This document shows positions 54,230 to 64,000 of a stretch of 64,000 bases of DNA, piece by piece. Below the pieces are notes generated by a model. The model ran no database searches. It saw nothing but the letters and a program-made list of their open reading frames with translations, and was not told the DNA's origin. The translations under genes were made by a program, and so were the position numbers. Position 1 is the stretch's first letter. Each line of letters opens with the position of its first letter. Origin of the DNA: Mortierella sp. BCC40632 (taxonomy: Eukaryota; Mortierellomycota; Mortierellomycetes; Mortierellales; Mortierellaceae); assembly GCA_011634665.1 (NCBI GenBank), contig WAEK01000002.1, forward strand, positions 2,010,001-2,074,000, read 5' to 3'.

Positions 54230-56475
54230 ATGGTCAATCTTCCTGCCTTTACATCTTTCCTTCGTCGTACATTCTTGCGACCATTCAAGTCAGCAGAACC
54301 TACGCAGGCATTCATTGACTGGAGATTCAGCTACCCTGCCACCATGTCAGCACCCTCATCACCAAAAAACACTGTTGTCGCAAGTCACACTGACTCGGCC
54401 CCTGCTCCTTCGCAGACACCTGAAGTTAAAGATCTGTCTGGAGAGGTCTCTGCGTCTACAGAGCAAGGAGAAAGTGCTGCTAGAAAGCACCGTATAAAGA
54501 ACGCTGCTGGTGGTGAAGATACATCGTCATACATTGGCGCCAAAAGGAGTAAAGTCCGGGGCAATATTCGTGGAGCCGAAAAGTACAAAGGCAAACGCAC
54601 CGATCCCTGGGGTCCAAAAACGACGGTAGCTGCATCGAACGAAGGAGATGAGAGTGCTTCTAAGAGTGGAAATGGTGACTCGACCGAGCCTGTTATTGTT
54701 ATTGACGCGCCACCGACATCGAACACACCGACATCTCAGGAAACTGGTGCCGGTGATGCAGCTGAAGAAAAAGAAGACCGATTACCAAAACGCAAGATTG
54801 CGCTCTTGATGGGATACTGTGGAACTGGATACCAAGGCATGCAAGTGTATGTGCTTGAGATACTCTCTCTCACCCTCTTTTCTTTTGTCCTTGCAATCTC
54901 AGGATGCTGCTTGAATGATCAATGCTATCTGATCTAGTATGTTTTAACATTCAACGTTGATTCTCATAGAAACCCTAACGCTAAAACAATTGAGGGCGAG
55001 CTATTCAAGGCGATGGTTCAGGCTGGAGCCGTGTCCAAGGAAAACTCGGATGACATCAAAAAGGTATAAACAAGGCTTGCTTGGAAACCGAATCACCAAA
55101 CTCGTTACGGATAGCCTTTTTTTTTTAAAACCATGCTGACGTTTTACACACTATTTCCTATTCCTTAAATAATTTGGCATCTCTCAGGTTAGCATGATGC
55201 GTTCTGCACGAACAGACAAGGGAGTACATGCAGCAGGAAACCTGGTATCGCTCAAAATGATTATCGACATTGAGAACATTATCGAAAAGATCAACTCGTG
55301 CCTGCCCGAGCAGATCAGACTCTTTGGTTACGTCCGCACATTGAATTCGTTCAATGCCAAGACCCTTGCCGACTCGAGAGTCTACGAGTATCTCCTGCCG
55401 ACTTATGTTTTCATTCCTCGACCCGCTCTTCCCGAGGGTGCCCAACCCGAGGGGCCATCTGGCGAAGATGCAAAAGTAGAAGCAAATGCCAGCCCTGAGG
55501 TCGGTAATGAAACCCCGGCCGTTGTTATCCGTGAAACAGTGCCTGAAGGATCCATGGCATGGGAACAGCGCGTTCATATTTCCACTCCTGAGGAGATGGT
55601 CGAGAAACGCAAATACAGAATTGATGAAGCGACACTTGCCAGGGTCCGCGAAGGGTTCGCGTCGTATGTTGGAACCCACAACTTCCACAACTTTACGATT
55701 GGACACAACTTCAAGGAAAGGACGTGTCAACGATACATGATGTCCTTTGACGTAAGCAAGAATGAGCATCTTGCATGATGATTGACTCTCTAGGAATGTT
55801 GACAAAATCTATGAGCGCTCACCATGAATATGTGAACATTTTCCTGTGTATAGGTGAGCGATCCAAAGATGATTAAGGGAACCGAATGGCTCAGTCTTAA
55901 AGTCCACGGACAATCTTTTATGCTCCATCAGATCCGCAAGATGGTTGGATTGATTATTATGCTTATTCGAACGGATACGCCATTGTCGCTCATTCCTAAG
56001 ACCTTTGAAGCCAACAAGATTAACATCCCCAAGGCGCCTAGTCTGGGTCTCTTGCTGGAACGAGTAATGTCTTTAAAACATGTTTTTTTTTTTTTTTTTC
56101 GCGTGACGACTTGCGTTGTTGTAATTTTTTTTATTTCTAATCTTTTCGTGCCTTTTTTCCCCTCTTCTTTTGATATAGCCCATGTTCACGACCTACAACC
56201 GTAAGGTGCAGTCATCGCATCAGCCTGTTAGCTTCGAGCCCTATGACGATAAAATGCAGGCGTTCAAAGAAAAGTACATCTATGAAGGTATTTTCAAAGA
56301 AGAGCTCGAATTTAACCGATTTGATGAGTATCTTCAAATCTTGGACGCTCATGCGGAAGAGTACAATTTCGCGTACCTGAATAAGGAGGGAATTATTCCA
56401 GAAGCGGCCATCATTAAGCGTGGAGACACTCTGGCGACTATTACCACCGAATCAGATGCTGAGCAGTCTGATTAA
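54230..56475 (+). CDS. PUS1: tRNA pseudouridine synthase Pus1
   Basis: TruA-family synthase modifying tRNA uridines (and U2 snRNA in yeast). Exons 54230..54846, 54970..55063, 55188..55751, 55854..56063, 56179..56475; 593 aa. Core motifs: LLMGYCGTGYQGMQVNP, the catalytic SARTDKGVHA with Asp near residue 247, VGTHNFHNFT and HGQSFMLHQIRKMVGL. A ~185-residue N-terminal extension precedes the core. The first ATG opens a basic, hydrophobic leader (LPAFTSFLRRTFLRPFK) that resembles a mitochondrial presequence; the second ATG, at 54344 in an excellent context (GCCACCATGTC), would give a shorter protein carrying KHRIK and KRSKVR nuclear-type signals. The intron 1 donor (GTATGTG) was chosen because it restores MQVNPNAKTIEGELF. 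Confidence 0.94.
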
Positions 56476-56740
56476 GGGAGGGAGAAGATCTTCCCAAGGC
56501 TATGTAGAAGTAGACCATTTCGATTGTAGTAAAAAAAAAAAAAAAAAAGTTCACATGTCTGGCCGTTTATTGGAGGCCCGGACAGATGAAAGGAAGGGGC
56601 ACTGGTAGTACATGGAACTGTGTGGCGGGGAGTGCGGAAAGAAGGACAGTGCACAGAAACAGAGGGTGATGAGTGGACCGTTATGAACATGCATGGATGA
56701 GCTTTTACGCTCACGGACTTACGAGTCACATCTTGTCTTT

Positions 56741-56781
<41 letters not shown>

Positions 56782-57307
56782 AAGACAGCCCAAAACGATG
56801 AGAAAGGCGGAGGAGATGGTGATGGGCAAGGATGGAAGAGAGAGGGAGAGGGAGAATGGTAAGAAGAGAAGACTGAGAGGTGACGATAGGTACCCTGGTC
56901 AGATGGCGCGTAATGGAGCCGTGGTGAAGGGGATTGGGGGACGTGGGAAGGCTGCGCGTGGACTAGGAAGGAACCAGGAAGGAAGGCAGGAAGGAAGAAA
57001 GGATGAAGAGAAGAAAGGATGAAAGGATGAAAGGGCGCAGGCGCAGGCACATGCGGTTTTAAATGATTGATCAGTGAACTTTCTCACTACTCGCCCTTTC
57101 CCCCCAAATGCGGGTCCTTTCTCTTTCACTCACTCACTCATACAAACCCTTCTCTCTCTTCTTCCTTGGCCTGGTCTTTGTTTCTGCCTCCGCCGTCGCC
57201 AGTCATCATCCACTGTAATCGCAAAAACCAACCATCTTGCTGACTCTCTTCTCTCTCTCTCTCACTTTTTTTTTTTTCTCTTTCTCTCTATCCTTCACTG
57301 CACTCGT

Positions 57308-57358
<51 letters not shown>

Positions 57359-57376
57359 ACTCTCTCTTTCTCTCAC

Positions 57377-57415
<39 letters not shown>

Positions 57416-57979
57416 CTCTCTCACGCCTCTCTTTCTCTCTCTGCCTCTCTGGCGGCCATCGGCCTCCTCCATCAGCTTATCTCTTCCTCTCTCCCTCTCT
57501 GCGCATCGGCTCAGCGTCATCCATTTATTGCTGTCGCTGTAGTCACTACCCCATCCCGCTGCCCATCTCGCTACCCATCTCGGTCCTTTGAATCTTCTCC
57601 CGACTCTCGCGCCACCTGGTCTCTCCCCTGTCTGCTCTCGACCTGAGCCCTCGCTTCCTTTTTATTGTCTCCTTCCAGCAATCCTTCCCATCCCTTCTCT
57701 TTCTTTCTCTCTTTTTTTCTTTTTCTTTTTCTTTTCCTTTCTTTTCTTTTTTCTCACTTCATCTCTTTCCATCCCATCGCAAGCACATCTCTCCTTGTTC
57801 TTCAGTCAGGCCATTTCTCCTGACATCCACTGCGGTAAGACGGCCCATCCCAACCAGTCCTAGTCTCCTCCCTCCCTTCACTTCCCCCTTCCGCTAGCAC
57901 AGCAATATGTTTTCCTCTCTTTCCTCACACGTACTAAATCAAGACAATCTTGACCATCTATCCATCTGCTAGCTATTGA
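56476..57979. other. Intergenic PUS1 to VTS1 with long VTS1 leader
   Basis: 1.5 kb. Contains A runs (56529-56547 and 56742-56776), GGAA/GAAG-rich repeats near 56970-57030, and a long CT-rich tract (57240-57430). Open frames 57074-57646 and 57237-57542 are Ser/Leu translations of the CT tract. The region after 57240 is probably VTS1 5' leader. Confidence 0.6.
57240..57430. repeat. (CT)n-rich low-complexity tract
   Basis: Nearly continuous TC dinucleotides with C-run and T-run interruptions, upstream of VTS1. Confidence 0.9.
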
Positions 57980-58107
57980 ATGGCAAGACGACCCGTCTCC
58001 GAGTCTTTCACGATGCTCTCTGAGCATGGGAAGCTGTCGTTCGATCCCCCGACCTCATTCCGACCATCGGATTACAGCCCCACGCTTCTTCATCAACAAC
58101 AGCAGCA

Positions 58108-58138
<31 letters not shown>

Positions 58139-61083
58139 CAGCAGCATTTTGCAACAGGTCATCCGCAGTTCCATCCAAAGCAGCAGCAGCAGGCATTTCA
58201 TCGTAACCCACGACCTGCCTCCGAGATCCTGGCGCACAATCATCATTATGCAACCAACGGACCCCATTTCCAGTCACCTGAAGGTAATGGATAAATTGAA
58301 CCCGCGGGTAACACCAGACATGGAAAGGGGAGGAGGAGGAAGGGGGGGGCATGGCTGATAACTGGTGCGGAGAAAGAGAGAAAGAAAGAGAGAAAGACAG
58401 AGAGAAAGACAGAGAGGGTGAGGGGTGAGGGCGCTGCTGCATACTCTGGGTCTGCTTTTTTGCAGGGGACTCAGGAGGGATGCTGGGACAACCCATGGGT
58501 CCATACAACAGTGTTATCGGACAGGCCTTAATTGACACTAATATTACACCAATTGCACAAGGCACAAAACGCACACGTAAAAAAAAACTAACTCAGCTCC
58601 CCTGGCTTGTTTTCTTTTTCATATTATTATTTTTTTTTTTTTTTTACGCACACGCTCTCTATCTTTTTTCCCTATCCCTATCTCTCTACACACCCCACTC
58701 AAATAGCCGAAGCAATTGACAAGTGGTTTGAAGACCTCTCCAACTACGAGCAGACTCTGGAGGAAATGGCTATGGTCTCACTCGACCATGTCTTCAAAGA
58801 GGAACTGTCAACAATCGAGTCCTGGTTCCGGGTTCTGTCTGAGGCCGAACGCACTGCTGCCCTGTACTCGCTTCTTCAGCACTCCTCTCAAGTCCAGATC
58901 CGGTTCTTTATCACGGTACTCCAGCAGATGGCCAAAAAGGACCCCGTTGGCGCGCTCTTGTCCCCTACCCATTCCGACAAATGTATGCATGTCCTCCTCG
59001 GTCTATCCTCCCTTTTTTATCCATTGCCTTTTCCCTTTTAATGCAATTGGCTAATCATGTCATAATCTGCCTGCCCTCAGTGCTATGGCGATGAGCTCCT
59101 TGACGATGTGTCGATGTGCGACATTTTAATATGAGTACTCAGCTCATGACCCCCGTTGACTCACTCTATATTTTCTTTATTTTCTCTCACTCTTACTCTC
59201 TCTTGCTTTTTCTCCTCCTTCCTATCTAATGCGTCAATAACCCAAAACTCAGTGAACTTGGATCCAGTGCAGAGTCAGCTGCATAGCGCTATGGCTAAAG
59301 CAGAGCTTGAGGCCGGCCAGCGTCTTATGAATGTCCTTCCGATCCAACCCCCACAGCCAATTGACCGGCCAGCAGGAACATCTCAGCGCAGACCTTTTGA
59401 TCGCCACTCTGTGGCCATTGGTGAAAGCGAAGAGTACAGTCGACTCTTTAGGAGCAACATGAAGCGCAACAGCATCGACTTTTTGGGCAGGACCGCCAAT
59501 AACCCTAACCAAGCCGTGATGAACAATAGCAACAATAGCATCAACAACGCTAATGCCAACAAGTTTGTTGGTCATGGAATTAACGGTGGCCATGGGGGCC
59601 TCAATGGTAGCAGCGGTAGCCTCAATAACACTAGCCCTGGGGGCAACAGTGTTATCGGGGGCAACGGTTTGAACAGTACCATGAACGGTCACACAAATGG
59701 AATGATCGGAAGCGGTGTGTTGTCCGACACCATCGCCGCTCGCGTGAACCAGTATAAATCACCCCAGGCATCTCTGCATCGCATCAGTGCCCCCAACATG
59801 TTTAGCAGCCGGCCAAAATCCATCCATGAGGGGGATGCCTCTGCATCCATGTTCCTTCCGAGCTGGAACTTTGCTACCCTGGGTGGAAACCCTCTCACGA
59901 GCAGTGGAAACACCAGTGGTTCCAGTAGCAACAACAATTCACTCAGCTCTAGCTCTTCCTCGTCTATCCTGACAGGATCGCCTGGACATATTGGAGACCG
60001 GAGCTCCTTTGGCCGGCCAAAGTCTGTCAGCGGTACTGAATGGATATTAGGAGCAGGCCAGAACCTTAGGCCGGCCACCACGTCGACGTCTCAGGCAGGC
60101 AGCGGCAATGTGGTCTCTGAGGCAATGGAAAAGTCATGGATGCCCATGATGATGTCGCCCAACATGGGGGGATTCCATAATGGAACTACGATCAATGGGC
60201 ATGCTAACGTCAGCAGCAATAGCTTAAACGCAGGAGGAATGAGCTATGTTGGATCGGGATTGGCCGTTGAACGGCCAAAGTCTGTCACTGAGGCGGACCT
60301 TGCCAAGATGAACTTTACTCAGTGGATGCACATGAATGGCAACAACAGCAACAGCAACAATACTAGCAACAACAACGGTAACAACAGCAACCTGAATTCA
60401 AGCCTCGGTAACGGATCGAGATCTCACATGTCACTGGAGGAGCTCAAGGCGAATAACCGACGCAGGACGTTGCTCCGACCCAGTGCGATCATCTCCAATG
60501 TGCCGGTCACAGTCATGGAAGGAGATGAGAAGTTGTTAAGCGCGAGCGCAAACACTTCATCGATCAACATTGTGTCGACTATGTATAATGAGAACCCGAA
60601 CTCCCATTCTGCTTCGATTGCCTCAACATTGGCAGGTCCAGGAGGATCCATGACGAATCTCATCTCGACAACCAACGAAAACAGTCTGGTCAATACTGGC
60701 AATGAAAACGCATCATCTATGTTCCAGTATCCAGGCACTTCGATGCCGACCATGACACCGGGAGCTGCGGCTCCCACAGCTGCTTTGTCCTTTGCGCAAC
60801 AGCAACAAATCAATCTCCAGCAGCAGCTTCAGAACTTGTCATTCGAGTCGTCCCCTATTAGTCAGGGTCAACACCAATACCCCACCCGATCGCGTGGCCC
60901 ATCACCAATTGGGTCCCCAATGCTGTCGCCTATGCGATCTGGGTTCCGATCTCGACCCAACTCTCGACCAGCCTCACCCTCGCCTAGCTTGCCATCGTCC
61001 TCGCCTCCATCGGCCGGTTCCCAACAGCTCGAGAAGGATGCGGCTGCTAACCTGAAGGGTGCCGACCAGGTCCAGGGTTCGTT

Positions 61084-61114
<31 letters not shown>

Positions 61115-61894
61115 AGCAGTAATGCCGGTACCGGTTCTGGAAACGCGGTACCGATCGAGGACAACCAAAAGCGGCACCTCTCACCTCCGGGGGCTCAGCG
61201 ACCCGCCCGTACTACCAATTCTAATAACACTAATAGCAATAATAATCATGGCAGCAGTCAACATAGCCACCAGCTGTCCTCTTCGCATGAAGACGAGTAT
61301 CTGAGTGACACAAGTGATATCTCGAACATTGGACCAAACGGACCCCATGGACGTGCCGCGAGCACGAATGCCAAGGAGAAGAAGCAGTCTGAGGGTGTTG
61401 ATTTTGAGCTTTTGCAAGGTAATACAAGGAGAAAGGCCCTTTTTTAGGATTTCCTCCTCCCCCTTCTTTCCCCCCGCTTATTTGTTTACATTTCTATTTT
61501 TTCATTCTACTGACTTTTCTTCTTCTTCCCTGAAAATAATTCACCAGCTGATACCCCGGCATGGCTCCGGTCCCTTCGACTTCACAAGTACAACACGATT
61601 TTCGAAGGAATGCACTGGCGCGATATTGTCAACCTGTCCGATGGAGATTTGATCAACAAGGGCGTCGCAGCTCTGGGAGCTCGTCGAAAGATGTTGAAGG
61701 TCTTTGAACAGGTCCGAAAGGAGATGCTTTTGCAGGTAAGGGGAAAGTGAGAGAGAGAGAGAGGCACACATGACATTTTTTGTTGTTGTTGTTATTGCCT
61801 GCTGTTGGCCATGATTTATTTCAAGAGAAAATCGATTTCCTGACGATTTGTTCTGGTATCTTGTTTAACGGTCCTTTAGGGCATGGGCAACTAG
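57980..61894 (+). CDS. VTS1: SAM-domain RNA-binding regulator Vts1/Smaug
   Basis: Post-transcriptional regulator binding hairpin RNA through a SAM domain and promoting mRNA deadenylation. Six exons: 57980..58283, 58466..58576, 58707..58982, 59253..61418, 61548..61735, 61880..61894; 1019 aa. The N-terminus has an 18-residue polyglutamine run. Exon 3 encodes the conserved Vts1 helical region ([20 protein letters not shown] and [20 protein letters not shown]). The long central exon is Asn/Ser/Gly-rich with several RPKSV-type repeats. The SAM domain (~955-1015) reads [20 protein letters not shown], then [12 protein letters not shown], the RNA-contact region of Vts1/Smaug. A last 15-nt exon encodes GMGN and stop. 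All junctions are GT-AG and phase-consistent. Confidence 0.93.
58092..58146 (+). repeat. CAG/CAA polyglutamine repeat in VTS1
   Basis: Mixed CAA and CAG codons encoding a run of about 18 glutamines. Confidence 0.95.
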
Positions 61895-62602
61895 AGAGCA
61901 GGATGGGAGGGTGACTTGGAAAAGGAAAAGGGGTCAGGCTGAAGTATTGCACGTTAAATTGAAGGACCTCTCGCCATTGAATGGGAATATGGAGGATCTG
62001 TCAAGCGCAAAAAGAAAAAAAAGAACAGGGTACTGGAACTATTCGCCTCTGGAAGGAATGGAAAGAAGCGGATCTGACAAAAAAAAAAGAAAAGAAAAGA
62101 AAAAGAAAAAAGAAAAAGGAAGATATGAAGTCACTACTGCTACTCTTTCATGTTCAGGATTACCCCCACCCCCTCTTGTTGCCTTGAAAAGGAACAGGGG
62201 GGAAGAGGAAAAGAGAACAGGATCAAGAGTTAGAGCAAAAGAGGGATGAGCTGGTTCGGAGATGGATACTCCTTCCCAACCAATCCAAGACTCTCAAGTC
62301 AGTTGTCGAGAACAAAAAAAAAAAAAAATCGTTGTACATATAAAGGAGAGACAGACCATTGCTGTTGCAAACAGCAAGTCGTAAATAAGCAACCTCTTGA
62401 ATCAACTCTTTTTGTTTTTTTTTTTTTTGTTTTTTGTTTTTTTTTTTTTTTTTTGTTTGTTTGTTTGTTTGTTTGTTCGTTCGTTTGTTTGTTTGTTTGC
62501 TTCTATCTCTTTCAAGTCGATGACCAGTGGCTCTTGGATGTCTGGTGGATTGCTCAATAACAGAAACATGAGTGGTCTCTTTTGTTTTTTCTTTTTTCTG
62601 TT
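61895..62602. other. Convergent intergenic VTS1/THOC5
   Basis: Contains AAAAG-rich DNA (62079-62120), an A run at 62313-62327, T runs (62412-62454) and a GTTT array (62454-62500). Open frames here are low-complexity. No gene supported. Confidence 0.6.
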
Positions 62603-64000
62603 TTAACTCGAGACGGTTTCCATGATCGTCGCGAGATCAGCAATAATCTTGGTCAGTTGTAGAGAGAGCAACATATTCCTCTCATTGGGCTCTGCACGGC
62701 AAAGTGCGCTAGGCAACTCGGAATTAACAGTATTCTTTAGGGTTGTAAAAAGAAGAGAAAGGAAGGGAGGCCTTACCATGTTAGTTTCGTTTGAAATGAC
62801 CAACAGAGTATCACTGGATTAAAAAAAAAATCAAGGAGATTTACCATAAGTGTATCCAAAAATGGCGATCGGTCTTCGCTCATTGAGGGTTGGCTTAGAG
62901 GCATTGGAGAGGCTGCTCCCGAGATAGGTTCATCAACTGTCATACTATTGGATGGAGAGTGGTCAGCAGAAGATGCTCCTCCTGCTCCAGAGGCCTGGCT
63001 GGTCGACTTGAGCAAAGCTGGGAAGGCAGGGCCAGGCTTCAACTCCCAAAGAGGCATTCGGTCCACATAGGCAATCGAAATCTCAACTGTTGCATCCACC
63101 AAGACCGCCTTGGCGGACACGGTTCTGCTCGACAACTTGGGATCTGGCACCACAAACTGAACACTGTATCTTGACGAGTATTTAGCTGTGCTCTCGATCG
63201 GTCGCCAGCCTGTAATTGACACTTTGGTTCGAGCATTAAGGATTGCCTGTTGAAGATCATGCTGTTGCTGCTGGAGATGATACAGATCTGAGCCATCCTT
63301 ACTGCCGTACTTGGGTTTTGAAATAGTACCCTTCTCCAGATCTTCAAGCTGTCGTTCCAACGCCTTCCATGCCCGACGCCGATTCCGGATCATCCGGATG
63401 ACCTGGCTCAGGAACGCTCTATGATGTCCAGTCCCTGATAAGGTAGATGCCAACGCTGGCGTTTCGTCCTCTTCACCCATCGCTGCATTTGAGGGACCAG
63501 TACTTGTGGCAACACCCCAGCCTTGAGAGATAGGTCCCAAGAATTCAAGTCCACAGATTTCTTGAGCCCATCGGAAGGCATACCCACCCGATTGCTTCAC
63601 GTCCAAGACAAGATCTGATCCTTGTTCTCCCGCAGCGCCATCCGAAGAGACCAACGTATCATAAGAGGACAATCCTAAGAAAGCAGCCTCAGGGTTGGGA
63701 CAAATCTCGCCAAAATCCTGTGGGAAAAGTTCTTGAAGGAGTAGAGAAGAATCCAACTTGAGAATCCCTGGGGCTGCCTCGACTGCCACCACGACAATTC
63801 CAAGACGTGTAAGGTATCCAAATTTGAGATGCGCAATTGTGTGCGAACCAACATGGGCTACAGTTTTTTTTTTTTTTTTTTAAAAAAAAAGGATAAATTC
63901 TTAGCAAACAATATTACACAAAGCCGGTGGCACTTGCAATAGAGCTCGGTGTATTTCTTACCATCTTTCTTGACCTTAATGACAACATCTAACGGGAATC
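62603..64000 (-). CDS. THOC5: THO complex subunit 5, N-terminal part outside window
   Basis: Component of the THO/TREX complex coupling transcription to mRNA export. Exons in gene order: >64000..63962, 63857..62845, 62734..62603; the 5' part lies beyond the window. Landmarks recalled from THOC5: FPLDVVIKVKKD then LKFGYLTRLGIVVVAVE, ICPNPEAAFLGLSSYDTL, VIRMIRNRRRAWKALERQL, and the C-terminal NTVNSELPSALC and LLSLQLTKIIADLATIMETV. The last intron was set at 62735-62844 (GTAAAT...AAAG), which gives DTLMNTVNSELPSALC in frame. A Ser/Pro/Gly-rich insertion (SGAGGASSADHSPSNS) separates the two conserved blocks. Budding yeast THO lacks a clear THOC5. Identification is by motif recall. Confidence 0.78.

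Noticed and set aside
57074..57646. 190-residue Ser/Leu-rich open frame
   Set aside because: Translation of a CT dinucleotide tract in the VTS1 leader.
62777..62813. Possible 37-nt THOC5 exon between CAG and GTAAGG
   Set aside because: No phase lets it join the flanking exons without a stop or frameshift. Skipping it gives a continuous conserved frame.

Overview
The window reads as nuclear DNA of an early-diverging filamentous fungus, most likely Mortierellomycotina or Mucoromycota. This is inferred from gene content, since no marker gene or database search was available. Supporting points: fungal-type genes (ISN1 IMP 5'-nucleotidase, ATP14, NMA111, Dep1/Sds3, VTS1) sit beside genes that common ascomycete models lack or that are better known from animals (a MEIOB-like meiotic OB-fold protein, THOC5, a SARA-type C-terminal domain). 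Genes hold one to eleven GT-AG introns, mostly 80-160 nt. Intergenic DNA is full of long pure A/T tracts and GA/CT microsatellites. No mobile element, rRNA, confident tRNA or CRISPR array was found.

Layout. 1-2549 (+): C-terminal part of an XPG/Rad2 repair nuclease, cut by the window edge. 2725-4799 (-): TVP38/TMEM64 Golgi membrane protein. 5703-6461 (-): unknown membrane protein. 7297-8735 (+): ATP synthase subunit h. 10228-12267 (-): unknown type I membrane protein. 12751-15025 (-): ISN1. 16977-21613 (+): NMA111 HtrA-like protease. 21995-23878 (-): mitochondrial carrier resembling TPC1. 25018-26043 (+): exosome subunit RRP46. 26207-29054 (-): MEIOB-like protein. 29236-30550 (+): ribosomal protein eL20. 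30920-32440 (+): SARA/DUF3480-like protein. 32653-35030 (+): ALG6. 35372-36499 (-): ESCRT-III DID2. 36794-37957 (+): chromodomain protein. 38751-42430 (-): Dep1/Sds3 histone deacetylase subunit. 43668-45459 (+): NOP12. 45597-49177 (+): DDHD lipase. 50327-51229 (+): F-box-like/Cys-rich protein. 51684-54107 (+): alpha/beta-hydrolase fused to a dual-specificity phosphatase. 54230-56475 (+): PUS1. 57980-61894 (+): VTS1. 62603-64000 (-): THOC5, continuing past the window.

The genes do not form one pathway. They are independent housekeeping loci in RNA metabolism (RRP46, NOP12, PUS1, VTS1, THOC5), DNA repair and meiosis (RAD2, MEIOB), chromatin (chromodomain, Dep1/Sds3), membrane traffic and glycosylation (TVP38, DID2, DDHD lipase, ALG6), mitochondria (ATP14, TPC1) and nucleotide salvage (ISN1). 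Several are divergent pairs with shared promoters (MEIOB/RPL20 with 181 bp between start codons, DID2/chromodomain, Dep1/NOP12, TPC1/RRP46, ISN1/NMA111). Most exon boundaries were derived by hand by requiring GT-AG ends, phase continuity and family conservation. Where these conflict it is stated.

The best candidates for something new are the MEIOB-like gene with two predicted introns of only 22 and 27 nt, the SARA-type domain protein without a FYVE finger, the hydrolase-phosphatase fusion, and the F-box-like protein with a dense cysteine array. Family comparisons rest on recall of those families, not on a search.
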